DNA of 64,000 nt from Bacteroidaceae bacterium. GTDB taxonomy: Bacteria; Bacteroidota; Bacteroidia; Bacteroidales; Bacteroidaceae. The notes below the pieces were generated by a model, which saw only the letters and a program-made list of their open reading frames with translations, had not been told where the DNA came from and made no database searches. The position numbers were made by a program, and so were the translations under genes. This document shows, piece by piece, positions 8,155 through 17,236 of this stretch (position 1 is the stretch's first letter; every line of letters begins with the position of its first letter). The stretch spans positions 30,387 to 94,386 of the forward strand of contig JAKSLL010000005.1 in the NCBI GenBank assembly GCA_024401215.1, written 5' to 3'.

Positions 8155-8468
8155 AATAGCATAAAATCGAAGGAAGTGACAGCCAAATTGGTACATAGAT
8201 AAACCTTCTTAAAATGAAGATTGGCTTACGCCGAGCTTCGGTTCAACCAAATTCAACCAAACTTTTCTGTATTTGTTGTTGCTGATGCCGTTTGAAGTCT
8301 GCATAGTGGGGTGTATAGAAAAATACGGATAATCAGCGGAAATATAAAAACATACGGTTACCGCTGAAAATCGCAATAAAAAGTGTCGATAGTCAGCGGA
8401 AACTATGCGTAAAACGTTCTTTTCCGCTGACTATCGACATTTTTATGCTCACAATTGTTTTTGTTTTT
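8155..8468. other. Intergenic stretch with repeated GCGG/CCGC half-sites
   Basis: No gene is visible. Near 8219-8240 is ttggcttacgccgagcttcg, related to the pair of repeats at 62731-62788. From 8330 to 8446 four copies of a cagcggaaa/tttccgctg half-site occur in alternating orientation, ending in the long hairpin listed separately. Confidence 0.55.
8377..8446. repeat. Long hairpin with arms of about 25 bp
   Basis: The left arm aaaaagtgtcgatagtcagc continues gga, and the right arm tccgctgactatcgacattt continues ttat; they pair across a 17-bp loop (ctatgcgtaaaacgttc region) with one or two mismatches. A T-run follows on the right and an A-run precedes on the left, so it could stop transcription in both directions, between the toxin candidate and the minus-strand TMEM43 gene. 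Confidence 0.7.
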
Positions 8469-8655
8469 AAGTAGGTGATCAAAATTAGTTTTATAATAGA
8501 TATACTCTATTTTGATACAGATTACTATCTTCAGCTGAAGGAGCTATGCGGGCATAGTGACTGAAGATGAAGTAGTAAGGTGTGCAAAAGAGAGTATAGA
8601 TATTAAGAACACACCTACGAGGATGAACTTATAAATAATTTTGATTACCTACTTA
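8469..8655. repeat. Structured miniature repeat, copy 2
   Basis: This 187-bp element has inverted ends: left aagtaggtgatcaaaattag against the reverse complement of right ctaatttt-type end (aataattttgattacctact). Inside are hairpins with arms atcttcag/ctgaagat and aggtgtg/cacacct. It is the longer copy of the repeat at 6993-7125. Terminal inverted repeats with no coding capacity fit a miniature inverted-repeat element. Confidence 0.72.
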
Positions 8656-8707
8656 TATGTGAGTTTTGGATTATTTTTATCAGAAACTTATATTACTTGA
8701 TTGCTGA

Positions 8708-9628
8708 TTATTTCTTGTTGAATATGAATAATAAAACTCCGATGACAACTAATACGATGCCAATGATTCGACTGCACCATAACGCTGTGTTGTTTTCCTT
8801 TTCTATATTCTCTATTATCTGAGTTTGTGATTTTATGCCTCTTGAAATGTGAAAAATAGAGTCGCCACTTGCATAATAAGGAACGAATGTGTTGCCAGAC
8901 TGTTTAGCAATGATTGACACTTCGCTTGGAAGAGTGCTTGTGAAGGTGATTTTCATGTCTCCGACGTGAGGACGTTTGGATGTTCCTGTGCCCATAAAAA
9001 TTTTGCCGGTGCTGACTTCTACATTCACCTTCTCTCCGAAGTATCTTTTAATCTGCTCCTTAATTACATTTGCATATTGATCGTCATAATGGAAATTTAC
9101 TGCTTCCAATGAATCCATACCTTCTAAAAGCCTGTCATTCAAATGGTATGCGCCAACACAAACATTCTTAGCTCGTTGCTTCTCGTTTGGTATTTTCATG
9201 TAACAGTAATTCTGATGGCCAAATGATTCATGGAATTCTCCAGAATTGACTGGTTCGGACACCCACACTGTTTTATGACTGTAATCATAGACTGTTTTCT
9301 GGTTGCCCTTATTATCTTTCTCCTGCCACGTATCTTTTTTCTCTACCCATTGATAGTACTGCACGTCTCTGACAAAGCAGAGGGCATTGACATCAATTCC
9401 AAAAATGTTATCTGAGAGAATTTCATCGGTAGTGGCTAATCCATTGATGTGAACAAGCTTTTGTTCGTTTGCAGGATTGACATTGTCGATATTATCTATA
9501 TGAATGATGTTAGCCTTAGCGTCTTTTAGCAGGTTGTTAGCGTTGTTATTGTTGATTTCGCCGAATACGAACATAGCAACGCCTGCAGCAATGCATATAG
9601 TTCCAATTATTACTTTCCAGATTTTCAT
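8708..9628 (-). CDS. TMEM43-like membrane protein
   Basis: The 306-residue protein has one N-terminal membrane helix (about residues 5-23) and one C-terminal helix (about 285-303). The long loop between them begins EQKLVHINGLATTDEILSD and continues NIFGIDVNALCFVRDVQYYQW, the conserved region of the TMEM43/LUMA family known best from animals. Bacterial members have no established function. Topology suggests a mostly periplasmic central domain. It is transcribed away from the Panacea cassette and is followed by the long hairpin at 8377-8446. Confidence 0.78.
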   Translation of the reverse strand: MKIWKVIIGTICIAAGVAMFVFGEINNNNANNLLKDAKANIIHIDNIDNVNPANEQKLVHINGLATTDEILSDNIFGIDVNALCFVRDVQYYQWVEKKDTWQEKDNKGNQKTVYDYSHKTVWVSEPVNSGEFHESFGHQNYCYMKIPNEKQRAKNVCVGAYHLNDRLLEGMDSLEAVNFHYDDQYANVIKEQIKRYFGEKVNVEVSTGKIFMGTGTSKRPHVGDMKITFTSTLPSEVSIIAKQSGNTFVPYYASGDSIFHISRGIKSQTQIIENIEKENNTALWCSRIIGIVLVVIGVLLFIFNKK

Positions 9629-9657
9629 TAGTTTGTGCTGTTTTTAGTTAAATGGTA

Positions 9658-9702
9658 GTTAAAGAGACAAATGCCTGTATAAGGCAAACGTCCCTTTTAC
9701 TC
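9658..9702 (+). repeat. Dispersed intergenic repeat R, copy 1
   Basis: The core gacaaatgcctgtataaggc followed by aaacgtccc and then an actcc tail matches R copies at 10311-10347, 18988-19025 and 32720-32764. It lies between ispF and the TMEM43 gene. Confidence 0.7.
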
Positions 9703-9741
9703 CACTAACAGAACAAGTTGCAACTTGCAAAGTTGAATTTC

Positions 9742-10227
9742 TTAGCTGTCCTTTTGTAGAAGAACGACAGCGTATGCGCTAATGCCTTCCTCTCGTCCTG
9801 TGAAGCCGAGCTTCTCTGTTGTTGTTGCCTTGATGGAAATGTCATCCATGTCAATGCCCATGACACTTGCAAGACATTCCTTCATCTCTTGAATGCGTGG
9901 GTTCATCTTTGGTCGTTCCGCACAAATTGTTGAGTCGATATTGCCAATGCTGTAACCTTTCTCCGCAACGAGTTCGACTGTGCGCTTAAGAAGAATTTTA
10001 GAGTCGATATTTTCAAACTCATTGCCTTTCTTTGGAGGGAAGTGATAGCCTATATCTCTCATGTTGGCAGCGCCAAGTATTGCGTCACAGATGGCATGGA
10101 TAAGCACATCTGCGTCTGAATGACCAAGAAGTCCTTTTGTGTGTTCGAGTTTTATGCCGCCAATCCAAAGGTCACGTCCTTCGACTAACTGGTGGACATC
10201 AAATCCCATTCCTACTCTTATTTTCAT
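9742..10227 (-). CDS. ispF: 2-C-methyl-D-erythritol 2,4-cyclodiphosphate synthase
   Basis: IspF makes the cyclic diphosphate intermediate of the non-mevalonate isoprenoid pathway. From the chosen start (MKIRVGMGFDVHQ) the protein has 161 residues, the normal size. The zinc ligands are visible as D10 and H12 in GFDVH and H44 in DADVLIHA, and the ATTTEKLGFTGREEGI motif near the end is typical. The 28 residues upstream in the open frame overlap the repeat R region and have no family match, so the internal start was preferred. dxr, another step of the pathway, lies 7 kb upstream on the same strand. Confidence 0.95.
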   Translation of the reverse strand: MKIRVGMGFDVHQLVEGRDLWIGGIKLEHTKGLLGHSDADVLIHAICDAILGAANMRDIGYHFPPKKGNEFENIDSKILLKRTVELVAEKGYSIGNIDSTICAERPKMNPRIQEMKECLASVMGIDMDDISIKATTTEKLGFTGREEGISAYAVVLLQKDS

Positions 10228-10257
10228 GATGTTGAATGAGTGTGGTATTATGTTATT

Positions 10258-10378
10258 CAACTTACACTTTGTTGGAGTTAGAGAGGAGTTATCGCTTTGC
10301 TCGGAGTTCAAGAGACGTTTGCCATGTCAGACATTTGTCACTTTAACTACCCTTTAACTCCACAAAAAGTGGAGAGGT
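10258..10378. repeat. Dispersed intergenic repeat R, copy 2 (extended form)
   Basis: The core agagacgtttgccatgtcag then acatttgtcactttaac (10311-10347) is the reverse complement of copies 1 and 4. The match to copy 3 (18912-19076) extends leftward through gaggagttatcgctttgctc and rightward through ccctttaactccac, ending in a ctccac/gtggag hairpin. It occupies almost the whole porV-ispF spacer. Confidence 0.75.
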
Positions 10379-10388
10379 AATTGACTGC

Positions 10389-11639
10389 TTATCTGCGTTT
10401 TTTATATGATTTCTTGCCAAGCAAATCGTTTATGCCATCCATATCAAACGAGAGTGAGAAGCGAAGAGTCTGGTCAAGAGGGTTTGACTGGGCTGTAGAA
10501 ATCACATATCCTGCATCGAGAGCGAATACATTCATCTTGAAGCCAGCACCGACGGTGAAGTATGTACGGTTACCCTTGTTCGGATGCTCATAGTGGTATC
10601 CTGCACGCAGGAAGAACTGGTTGTTATATGCATATTCCATACCAGCACTCCATTGTATCTCTTGCATTTCCTCCTTGAAGCCGTTAGGTGCATCGTTGAA
10701 AGACTTGAACAAACCTGTGATTGCTGATACATTGTAATAGCCTTCGCCCTGAAGGTAGGAGTTGTACATCGAAGAATAGGAACCAGTTTTTATTGCTTCG
10801 TCCCTCTCTTCCTGAGACAGATCTGTCAATTGTGAATTGACATACTGCTTGTATGTTGGCATAGTAGGTACGAGCAGCTTGTTGGCGTCGGCGGCAAATG
10901 TTACTGTGTTGTATTCGTCAATTGGGACGAGCAGCGACAGACCTACACGGAGGTTTGCTGGTATGAACTCAGAAGTGTTGCCATCGTCATAAGAGATTTT
11001 TGAACCTATGTTGCTGACATTGATACCAAAGCCCATCTGACTTTCGTGACCTCCAAGATTGAGGTAACCGTTATGATAGAGAGCGATGTCGGCAGCAAAG
11101 GCAGAACCAGGTCGTGTCTCATCATCGTGGTATGAGAGGTCGGAGTGTATGTAACGGAGAGCTACAGCTGCAGAGAATGTTTCGGAGAGCATACGAGAAT
11201 ATGCAACATCGAATGCCATTTCATAAGGTTTGATAGTCATTGTTTCGTCCTCTGTCCACACCTCACCAAGCGAGAAGTAGCGGAGTGAAGCAGAGAGAGC
11301 GTCATAATCACCAAGGCGGTAGTATCCTGTTACGTTGGCAAGGTCGATGTCCTTGACAAGCTGACGGAGCCAAGGTGTATAGTTGAGTGATACTCCTGCT
11401 TTGCTTATGCAGAAAGGGTATTTAGCAGGGTTCCAGTATTGTGAGTTCACGTCTGGGTCAGTCGCAGCTCCTACATCACCAAGACCTGCAGATCTTGCGT
11501 CAGGTGCGATGTTGAGAGATGTGACAGCATAGTTGACTGGGTTCAACTCATTCCAAGAGTCCTGTGCTGACGCACCAGCTGCTGTTGATAATGTGGCAAC
11601 TAATGCTGCAAAGCGAAGAAAATGGGTGTTGTATTTCAT
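10389..11639 (-). CDS. porV: Type IX secretion outer-membrane protein PorV
   Basis: The 416-residue protein has a signal peptide ending near SAAGASAQ and then the PorV/LptO pattern (SLNIAPDARSAGLGDVGAAT, then SQYWNPAKYPF) of a FadL-like beta-barrel. PorV is the outer-membrane shuttle that carries type IX cargo from the translocon to the PorU sortase. The C-terminus is basic (KKSYKKRR), and the gene lies 108 bp downstream of porU on the same strand, a common arrangement in Bacteroidetes. Confidence 0.93.
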   Translation of the reverse strand: MKYNTHFLRFAALVATLSTAAGASAQDSWNELNPVNYAVTSLNIAPDARSAGLGDVGAATDPDVNSQYWNPAKYPFCISKAGVSLNYTPWLRQLVKDIDLANVTGYYRLGDYDALSASLRYFSLGEVWTEDETMTIKPYEMAFDVAYSRMLSETFSAAVALRYIHSDLSYHDDETRPGSAFAADIALYHNGYLNLGGHESQMGFGINVSNIGSKISYDDGNTSEFIPANLRVGLSLLVPIDEYNTVTFAADANKLLVPTMPTYKQYVNSQLTDLSQEERDEAIKTGSYSSMYNSYLQGEGYYNVSAITGLFKSFNDAPNGFKEEMQEIQWSAGMEYAYNNQFFLRAGYHYEHPNKGNRTYFTVGAGFKMNVFALDAGYVISTAQSNPLDQTLRFSLSFDMDGINDLLGKKSYKKRR

Positions 11640-11747
11640 AAAAAATCAATATTCGTGAAATGTGATGTTTGAGTTTCATTTTTTATCGCATGACAAGATG
11701 ATTTTCATCATACCTGCCTACATTAATATAACGAAGTATGTTATGGA

Positions 11748-14700
11748 TTATTGTGTTATGACAATCTTTTCCTCTTTAGTGGTTATTGTGCCGATAGCAG
11801 CTTCGACGCGCACTTGACGGACATATACACCTTTTGGTAGGTTCTCGCGTGAAGTGCTTACCATTCTGCCAGACATATCGTAGTATCGTGTCTCCTTTAC
11901 GAGTCCCTCATAGACATTGAAGCCGTATGAACTTTCTCCCATATTGTTGAGAGTGTCGAAAGCACGTACTGTGATATTATGTTTGCCAGCAGGCAATGCA
12001 ATAGGTAGCTTGAAAGATATCTCTCCTGATGTGTAGTCGCCAACCTTCTGTTTATAGTAATTGTTAAGATTGAAAGTTGTTGATTCATTATTGTCAATCA
12101 TGGCTACAATATCGTGACCAAGACCATTGCCTGTAGTATTAATGCCGCTTGTGTCGGCAATCGTTATATAGAATGTAGGCTTCTCATCAGCAAAGCTTTG
12201 GCCGTTAAGTGTGAAGCCGTCGTACTTGACCTGTATCTTTGGACCTATAGTGTCAGTGCCCTCTGCCAAAGGAGATGTGCCTCCCACAAGGAAGTCATTA
12301 AACACACCATGTGCTTCTCTGTCTTTTGTTCGGGTGACAGCATGCATGTATATTATTCCTGACTCATTAGAGTAGTTGATGTCGAGCGGTACAGGGAAGG
12401 TGAACTTAAATCTGCCTGATGTGATAGAGTCGCTGCCAGCATATATTTTGCGTGTACGGTCGTAATACTGATAAGGCTTGACATCGTCGCCTGCATTGTT
12501 TTTGCAGATGATAAGTTCTTGGTTGTCAAATATCAGTGGTGAGATTGTGCCATCGTAGCTATTTACTATAGAGTCGTTTTCGTCAACAATCATTCCCTCT
12601 ATGCTGACAGTTTCGCCAGCGGCAATGGTTGGCAGGCTGTCGGACTTTATTTCGTTGCCGTTGAACTTGTCAATCTTAACCTTGTAAACAGGAGTGGCGA
12701 TAGTTATGGCAGGGTCTCCAATAAGCACGTACTGAGCCTTGTTCTTACTGTCTTTGTCGGATATGTATGAACTTGCAGAAACGATGTCATGCTTTGCCTG
12801 GGCAAGGGCTTCGCCGATAGTGTAGCGGTAGCCGTTTGCTTTTGTGGCTAACACATGCGACATGAAATAATTGTTTATTACCCTGTTTTGTGCAGAATAG
12901 ACAGTTCGTGTCGTACCAATGAATCCCATCGCCGCTCCTTGTTTGTTGATGAATGCTTCGACTGCGAGATTCTCCGTGTTCATATCTATAGGGGCGACAT
13001 CGCAGGCTGCTGTAATCCATAATGGTAGTCGTGAAGATGTCCATCCCTTAAAGTCGGAAGTCTTCAGCACTTGTTCGTGAGATAGGCAATATGCCGCACC
13101 ATGACCCGTATAATTCATGATGAGCGCACCTTCCTCCATTGTCTTGTTTATTTCTGCGTAGGCATCTGGGTAACCATTTCCTGTTGCTGTCTGCTGTCGT
13201 GTGTAGCTGTCCCAGAATATGCGTTTGTAATGATAGTCGGGGAATAGCTTCTTTGTGTTGGTCAATACAGCATCGGCATCTTTCATGTGTGTGTTTGTGT
13301 TGCCGTCATCAGCAAGCATGCAGATGGTGTTTTTCCAAGAACCAGCATCTTTGTTGCTTATGTATTGTATGAGCTTGTCAACGACATTCTTTGCATCAGA
13401 AGCAGAAGTGACCGTTATACGTCCCACACCGCAGTCAGGCTTAGTTCTGAGCAGGTCTTTCCCTTTGCCGTCGCTGAGGAATGTGAAATACTCTTCAAGC
13501 ATCCATGAGTTTGTGTGCGACCATGAATTGTCTGACTCATAGCAGAGGAGATAGTCGTCTTGTGAGTGTGATGTGAGTCCTTTAGTGACTAAGCGGTTAT
13601 CCCACATGCAATTGCCAAAAAGCAATATGTTGAGTGACTTCTTGCGAGTAGCGATATCAGCGAAACCATCCTTGTTCTGCTTGTCGTAAATCATCTTCAT
13701 AAATCTGCGGTAAGCTGTTGCGTCGGGTGTGCCAGATGAGAACTCGTTATAGATTTTGTCTGCAGCAATAACTTTGCATTTCAAGCCGTCATATTGAGTG
13801 TGCTTGTCGGCGAGTCGCTGTGCTTGTGCGGTGAGTTTGCCATTAGCAGGTACTATTATCACAAGATTAAGACTGTCGATTGAGTGCAAGTCCTGATTCT
13901 CAACTGAGCATACAAATTCTGGTGATGAGAATGTCGCTGTGGAGTTGAATACTACATAGTTGTCGGTCACTCTTGCATTGTCGGCAGCCACGGTGTAGGT
14001 GTCATTAGCAAGTGTTCCAACAAGTTCACATGTGGATGATGGCGATGTCACATTCCACACTTTTGTATTGACATTTGCCGACTGCACCTGGAAACCAGAC
14101 ACATTGTTTTTGTTAGGTGAGAATGACACAAACTGCGCTTTTGATGAGGTAGGGGTGAGCTTTGCCTCATAGCTTGCTTGTATGTAGTCGAGATGTCCTT
14201 TTGTGCCAGAGTTGCGTTTGTGATCAAGAGTTATATTGAGAGAATTTACCTTCTTGTCATAGAGGGTGTAAACCGCTTCGTTCACTACCGCGTACTCATA
14301 TTCAGCGAGTGAAGTGAAATTCATCGTTCCAACCTTGTCTGTGCCATTATATACAGTGAGGGAAGAATAAGAAGAACCTGCTGCGCCAAACTTGACAGCA
14401 AGTTTCACATCGCCTATAGATGGATTGTCGAATGGTATGGAGTATGCTTTGCGGCTGCCTGCCTCATAGTCATAGCTTTCAAAGAAAGTGCGTCCGCAAT
14501 TTATGAAAGAGAATTCATCTTTCTCATAAAGCGCATGTGCATAATAAGTCTTTTGTACGTATGGCGATGAAGTCTTAGCATCTTTCTGCTCGAGCTTTGC
14601 AGGGGAGTCACTTTCCGTTAGGAAATAATATATGTAGTTGGAATATGGGTTGTTGAAATGCGTGAAAGTCATGCTTTCGCTTTCGTGCTTCCACTGTGTT

Positions 14701-15023
14701 GTTCCGCATGAGTAGAAGAGGAGAGCTCCATCGCTTGCCCTTCTGTATAGAGGAATTTCTGTCAAGTCATCGTCGATGTCCTCGATATATTGTTCCTGAA
14801 GCACAGGCACATTATATCCGTAAAGACTCACTTTGTCTGGGTTGCTGAAGCCCATCTTCTTTAGTGACGATGCTGTCAACTGATACACACCTTCATCTTT
14901 GACGCGTATCTTCACCCATTTGCCTGTCGCAAGTTTAGAGTGACTTGCATAACGCGATTGCGCATTGGCAAATGATGCCAAAGCTATAAGAATGAATAAT
15001 GTGTATAGTTGTTTAATTCTCAT
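11748..15023 (-). CDS. porU: Type IX secretion sortase PorU
   Basis: PorU is a gingipain-fold (C25) cysteine protease at the cell surface that removes the C-terminal signal of type IX cargo and attaches the cargo to lipopolysaccharide. At 1091 residues it has the family size. A signal peptide ends near ANAQ. The catalytic pair is visible as His in NYTGHGAAY (about residue 640) and Cys in ITAACDVAPID (about 673). The C-terminus (YYDMSGRMVSTSRENLPKGV then a TKEEKIVITQ end) is itself a type IX sorting-like domain. Its start overlaps the upstream hydrolase stop by 3-4 bp, so translation is probably coupled. Confidence 0.95.
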   Translation of the reverse strand: MRIKQLYTLFILIALASFANAQSRYASHSKLATGKWVKIRVKDEGVYQLTASSLKKMGFSNPDKVSLYGYNVPVLQEQYIEDIDDDLTEIPLYRRASDGALLFYSCGTTQWKHESESMTFTHFNNPYSNYIYYFLTESDSPAKLEQKDAKTSSPYVQKTYYAHALYEKDEFSFINCGRTFFESYDYEAGSRKAYSIPFDNPSIGDVKLAVKFGAAGSSYSSLTVYNGTDKVGTMNFTSLAEYEYAVVNEAVYTLYDKKVNSLNITLDHKRNSGTKGHLDYIQASYEAKLTPTSSKAQFVSFSPNKNNVSGFQVQSANVNTKVWNVTSPSSTCELVGTLANDTYTVAADNARVTDNYVVFNSTATFSSPEFVCSVENQDLHSIDSLNLVIIVPANGKLTAQAQRLADKHTQYDGLKCKVIAADKIYNEFSSGTPDATAYRRFMKMIYDKQNKDGFADIATRKKSLNILLFGNCMWDNRLVTKGLTSHSQDDYLLCYESDNSWSHTNSWMLEEYFTFLSDGKGKDLLRTKPDCGVGRITVTSASDAKNVVDKLIQYISNKDAGSWKNTICMLADDGNTNTHMKDADAVLTNTKKLFPDYHYKRIFWDSYTRQQTATGNGYPDAYAEINKTMEEGALIMNYTGHGAAYCLSHEQVLKTSDFKGWTSSRLPLWITAACDVAPIDMNTENLAVEAFINKQGAAMGFIGTTRTVYSAQNRVINNYFMSHVLATKANGYRYTIGEALAQAKHDIVSASSYISDKDSKNKAQYVLIGDPAITIATPVYKVKIDKFNGNEIKSDSLPTIAAGETVSIEGMIVDENDSIVNSYDGTISPLIFDNQELIICKNNAGDDVKPYQYYDRTRKIYAGSDSITSGRFKFTFPVPLDINYSNESGIIYMHAVTRTKDREAHGVFNDFLVGGTSPLAEGTDTIGPKIQVKYDGFTLNGQSFADEKPTFYITIADTSGINTTGNGLGHDIVAMIDNNESTTFNLNNYYKQKVGDYTSGEISFKLPIALPAGKHNITVRAFDTLNNMGESSYGFNVYEGLVKETRYYDMSGRMVSTSRENLPKGVYVRQVRVEAAIGTITTKEEKIVITQ

Positions 15024-15652
15024 TTGATTCTTAAATTTAATAATTTCTTGTCTTCAATGTAAGCTTCGATGACATCGCCTTCTTTTACTTGACCTACACC
15101 TACAGGTGTCCCTGTGAAAATAAGGTCGCCAGTCTTTAGAGTGAAGAATTTGGATGCGTATGCTATTATCTGGTCAACAGTGTGAATCATGTCGCCTGTA
15201 TAGCCGTCTTGCTTTCGCTCACCATTCATGTCCATGTGAAAGTGAATGTCTTGTATGCTGGAGCCTAAATCTTCAATCTTAATGAATTTGCCGATAGCGG
15301 CGCTATTGTCGAAGCTCTTGCAGCATTCCCATGGGAGACCTTTCTCGCGTGTCACGTTTTGAAGGTCTCTTGCTGTGAAGTCAATGCCCACAGTTATCTC
15401 GTTATAATAGCGGTGTGCGAAACGCTCACTGATATCCTTGCCTACATGGGCTATCTTCACAACAATCTCTGTCTCATAATCGAAACGTTCGGCAAAGTCT
15501 GGCACAAAGAATGGCTTTCCTGGCTGAATGATGCTTGAGTCGAACTTAGAGAAGAGAACTGGCTGTACATTATTTAACGAATTTTGTTCTTCTTTATTGT
15601 GTAATTCGTCGATATGCGCATGATAATTCATACCGACAGCAAGAATTTTCAT
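15020..15652 (-). CDS. Fumarylacetoacetate hydrolase family protein
   Basis: From MKILAVGMNYHAH the protein has 210 residues. It shows the FAH fold motifs: FDYETEIVVKI with the metal-binding glutamates, GIDFTARDLQ, GLPWECCKSFDNSA, and LKTGDLIFTGTPVGVG near the end. Small members of this family hydrolyse or decarboxylate acylpyruvates such as oxaloacetate; the substrate here cannot be read from sequence. Eleven upstream residues in the frame (MERDFINILGN) lack family similarity, so the internal start was used. It overlaps porU and follows rseP by about 100 bp. Confidence 0.88.
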   Translation of the reverse strand: MKILAVGMNYHAHIDELHNKEEQNSLNNVQPVLFSKFDSSIIQPGKPFFVPDFAERFDYETEIVVKIAHVGKDISERFAHRYYNEITVGIDFTARDLQNVTREKGLPWECCKSFDNSAAIGKFIKIEDLGSSIQDIHFHMDMNGERKQDGYTGDMIHTVDQIIAYASKFFTLKTGDLIFTGTPVGVGQVKEGDVIEAYIEDKKLLNLRIK

Positions 15653-15751
15653 ATTTCCTAATATATTGATAAAGTCCCGCTCCATGATAAGATTATTATG
15701 GATCGGGACTGTTATGTTAAACTATTTATATCAAGCTGATGTCCATTGAAA

Positions 15752-17236
15752 CTAATTTATGCCGAACAGCCTCAGCACATCGTTCATCTGTGCAAGAATC
15801 ATCAGTGCCAATAAGATATACATACCGAAGTATTGGAACACCATGAGGAAATTGTCGCTAAGACGCTTGCGTGTTATAAGCTCGAAGAAAGCAAAAAGCG
15901 CATGTCCGCCGTCAAGGGCAGGAATAGGAAGCACATTCGCAAAGCCGAGAGCTATTGAGAGGAACGCTGTGAGAAGCCAGAATTTCTGCCAGTTCCATAC
16001 ATCAGGGAATATCTTTCCGATGCTGATGAAACCTCCGACTTGCTTTGCACCCTTTTTAGTGAAGACATACTTGAACTGGTCAACATAACTCTTGAGAGTC
16101 TCCCATCCATATTTCACACCAGCAGGGAAGGACTCAAAAAATCCATATTCCTTTGTGGTGATTTTATCTTCATAAAGGTTGGTTGGCATAAGTCCAAACA
16201 TGAAGTCTGGTGTCAATGTTGCGTTCATCTTTACAGTGTCATTGACAACAAGTGATATCTGTCTTGCCTTGAGGCTGTCGCCGAAATTTGCTTTTTCTGG
16301 CAGAGCATTCTTTATTTCTATAATACAGTTCTGGAAGTCGTTATAGTCGTTTATCGCTACACCGTTTACGGATGTTATCTTGTCTGTTTTCTTCAATCCG
16401 AGGTCTTCCGCAGGATAGCCAGCAAGGATGCTGTCGAGCTCGAAAGGAATGCGTATTGCAGCATAAGTTGGAGCTTCAATCATGTCGAGGAGTGACATCT
16501 CAGATGGGAGAGTTATGACATTCTCTTTGCCATCACGGAGTACAGTTACAGTCTTTGAGTTTGAAATATCCTGAAGCACGCTTGTGTTCCAAGAGATAAC
16601 AGCCTTGTCATCGGTCTTGATGATGATGTCGCCATCACGGAATCCGTCTTTCTTCGCCTGCTCAGAGAATTTCATACCATAGCTCATGTCCTCGCTTTTG
16701 ACGTATGTCTCACCCCAAGTGAAAAGTACCATTGAATAAATCACAAAAGCTGTGATAAAGTTCATTATGATACCTCCGAGCATTATTATCAGTCGCTGCC
16801 ATGCAGGTCGAGTGCGGAACTCCCATCTCTCGCCCTTGATGTCTTCTGGCTTGATGAATACGTTTTTCATCATTGATGGGAGGTTCTTCCAGAATGACTT
16901 CTGGCTGTCGTCCTCATTGAATGAAGACTCATCTACCATGCCTGAGATTTTCACATATCCGCCGAGTGGAATCCAGCCAATACCGTATTCTGTACCTTCA
17001 TATTCATATTCTCCATTTTCCTTCTTTTTTGCTGGAGCCTTGCCTGTGAGCTTGCGCCACCAATTAGAATATGTGCTGAAGATGCTGAATTTCCAATCGA
17101 AAAACATGTAGAATTTCTCTACTCTTACCTTAAATATCTTTGCTGCAAGGAAATGTCCTCCTTCATGGAGAACAACAAGAAGCGCAAGAGCAATTATGAG
17201 CTGGAGCGCCTTGATGAGAATGATTTCTATATCCAT
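15752..17236 (-). CDS. rseP: Site-2 membrane metalloprotease RseP
   Basis: RseP cuts anti-sigma factors or signal-peptide remnants within the membrane. The zinc motif HEGGH lies at residues 24-28 in the first membrane helix, and ANVLPIPALDGGHALF near residue 440 provides the third ligand. Two PDZ-like segments lie between about 180 and 350. At 494 residues it is slightly longer than the enterobacterial enzyme; a loop after residue 50 contains KAPAKKKENGEYEYEGTEYG, typical for Bacteroidetes. Its ATG overlaps the dxr stop codon (TAATG). Confidence 0.95.
   Translation of the reverse strand: MDIEIILIKALQLIIALALLVVLHEGGHFLAAKIFKVRVEKFYMFFDWKFSIFSTYSNWWRKLTGKAPAKKKENGEYEYEGTEYGIGWIPLGGYVKISGMVDESSFNEDDSQKSFWKNLPSMMKNVFIKPEDIKGERWEFRTRPAWQRLIIMLGGIIMNFITAFVIYSMVLFTWGETYVKSEDMSYGMKFSEQAKKDGFRDGDIIIKTDDKAVISWNTSVLQDISNSKTVTVLRDGKENVITLPSEMSLLDMIEAPTYAAIRIPFELDSILAGYPAEDLGLKKTDKITSVNGVAINDYNDFQNCIIEIKNALPEKANFGDSLKARQISLVVNDTVKMNATLTPDFMFGLMPTNLYEDKITTKEYGFFESFPAGVKYGWETLKSYVDQFKYVFTKKGAKQVGGFISIGKIFPDVWNWQKFWLLTAFLSIALGFANVLPIPALDGGHALFAFFELITRKRLSDNFLMVFQYFGMYILLALMILAQMNDVLRLFGIN

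Noticed and set aside
10228-10311. N-terminal extension of ispF by 28 codons
   Set aside because: The extension lies in repeat R and lacks similarity; family length fits the internal start.
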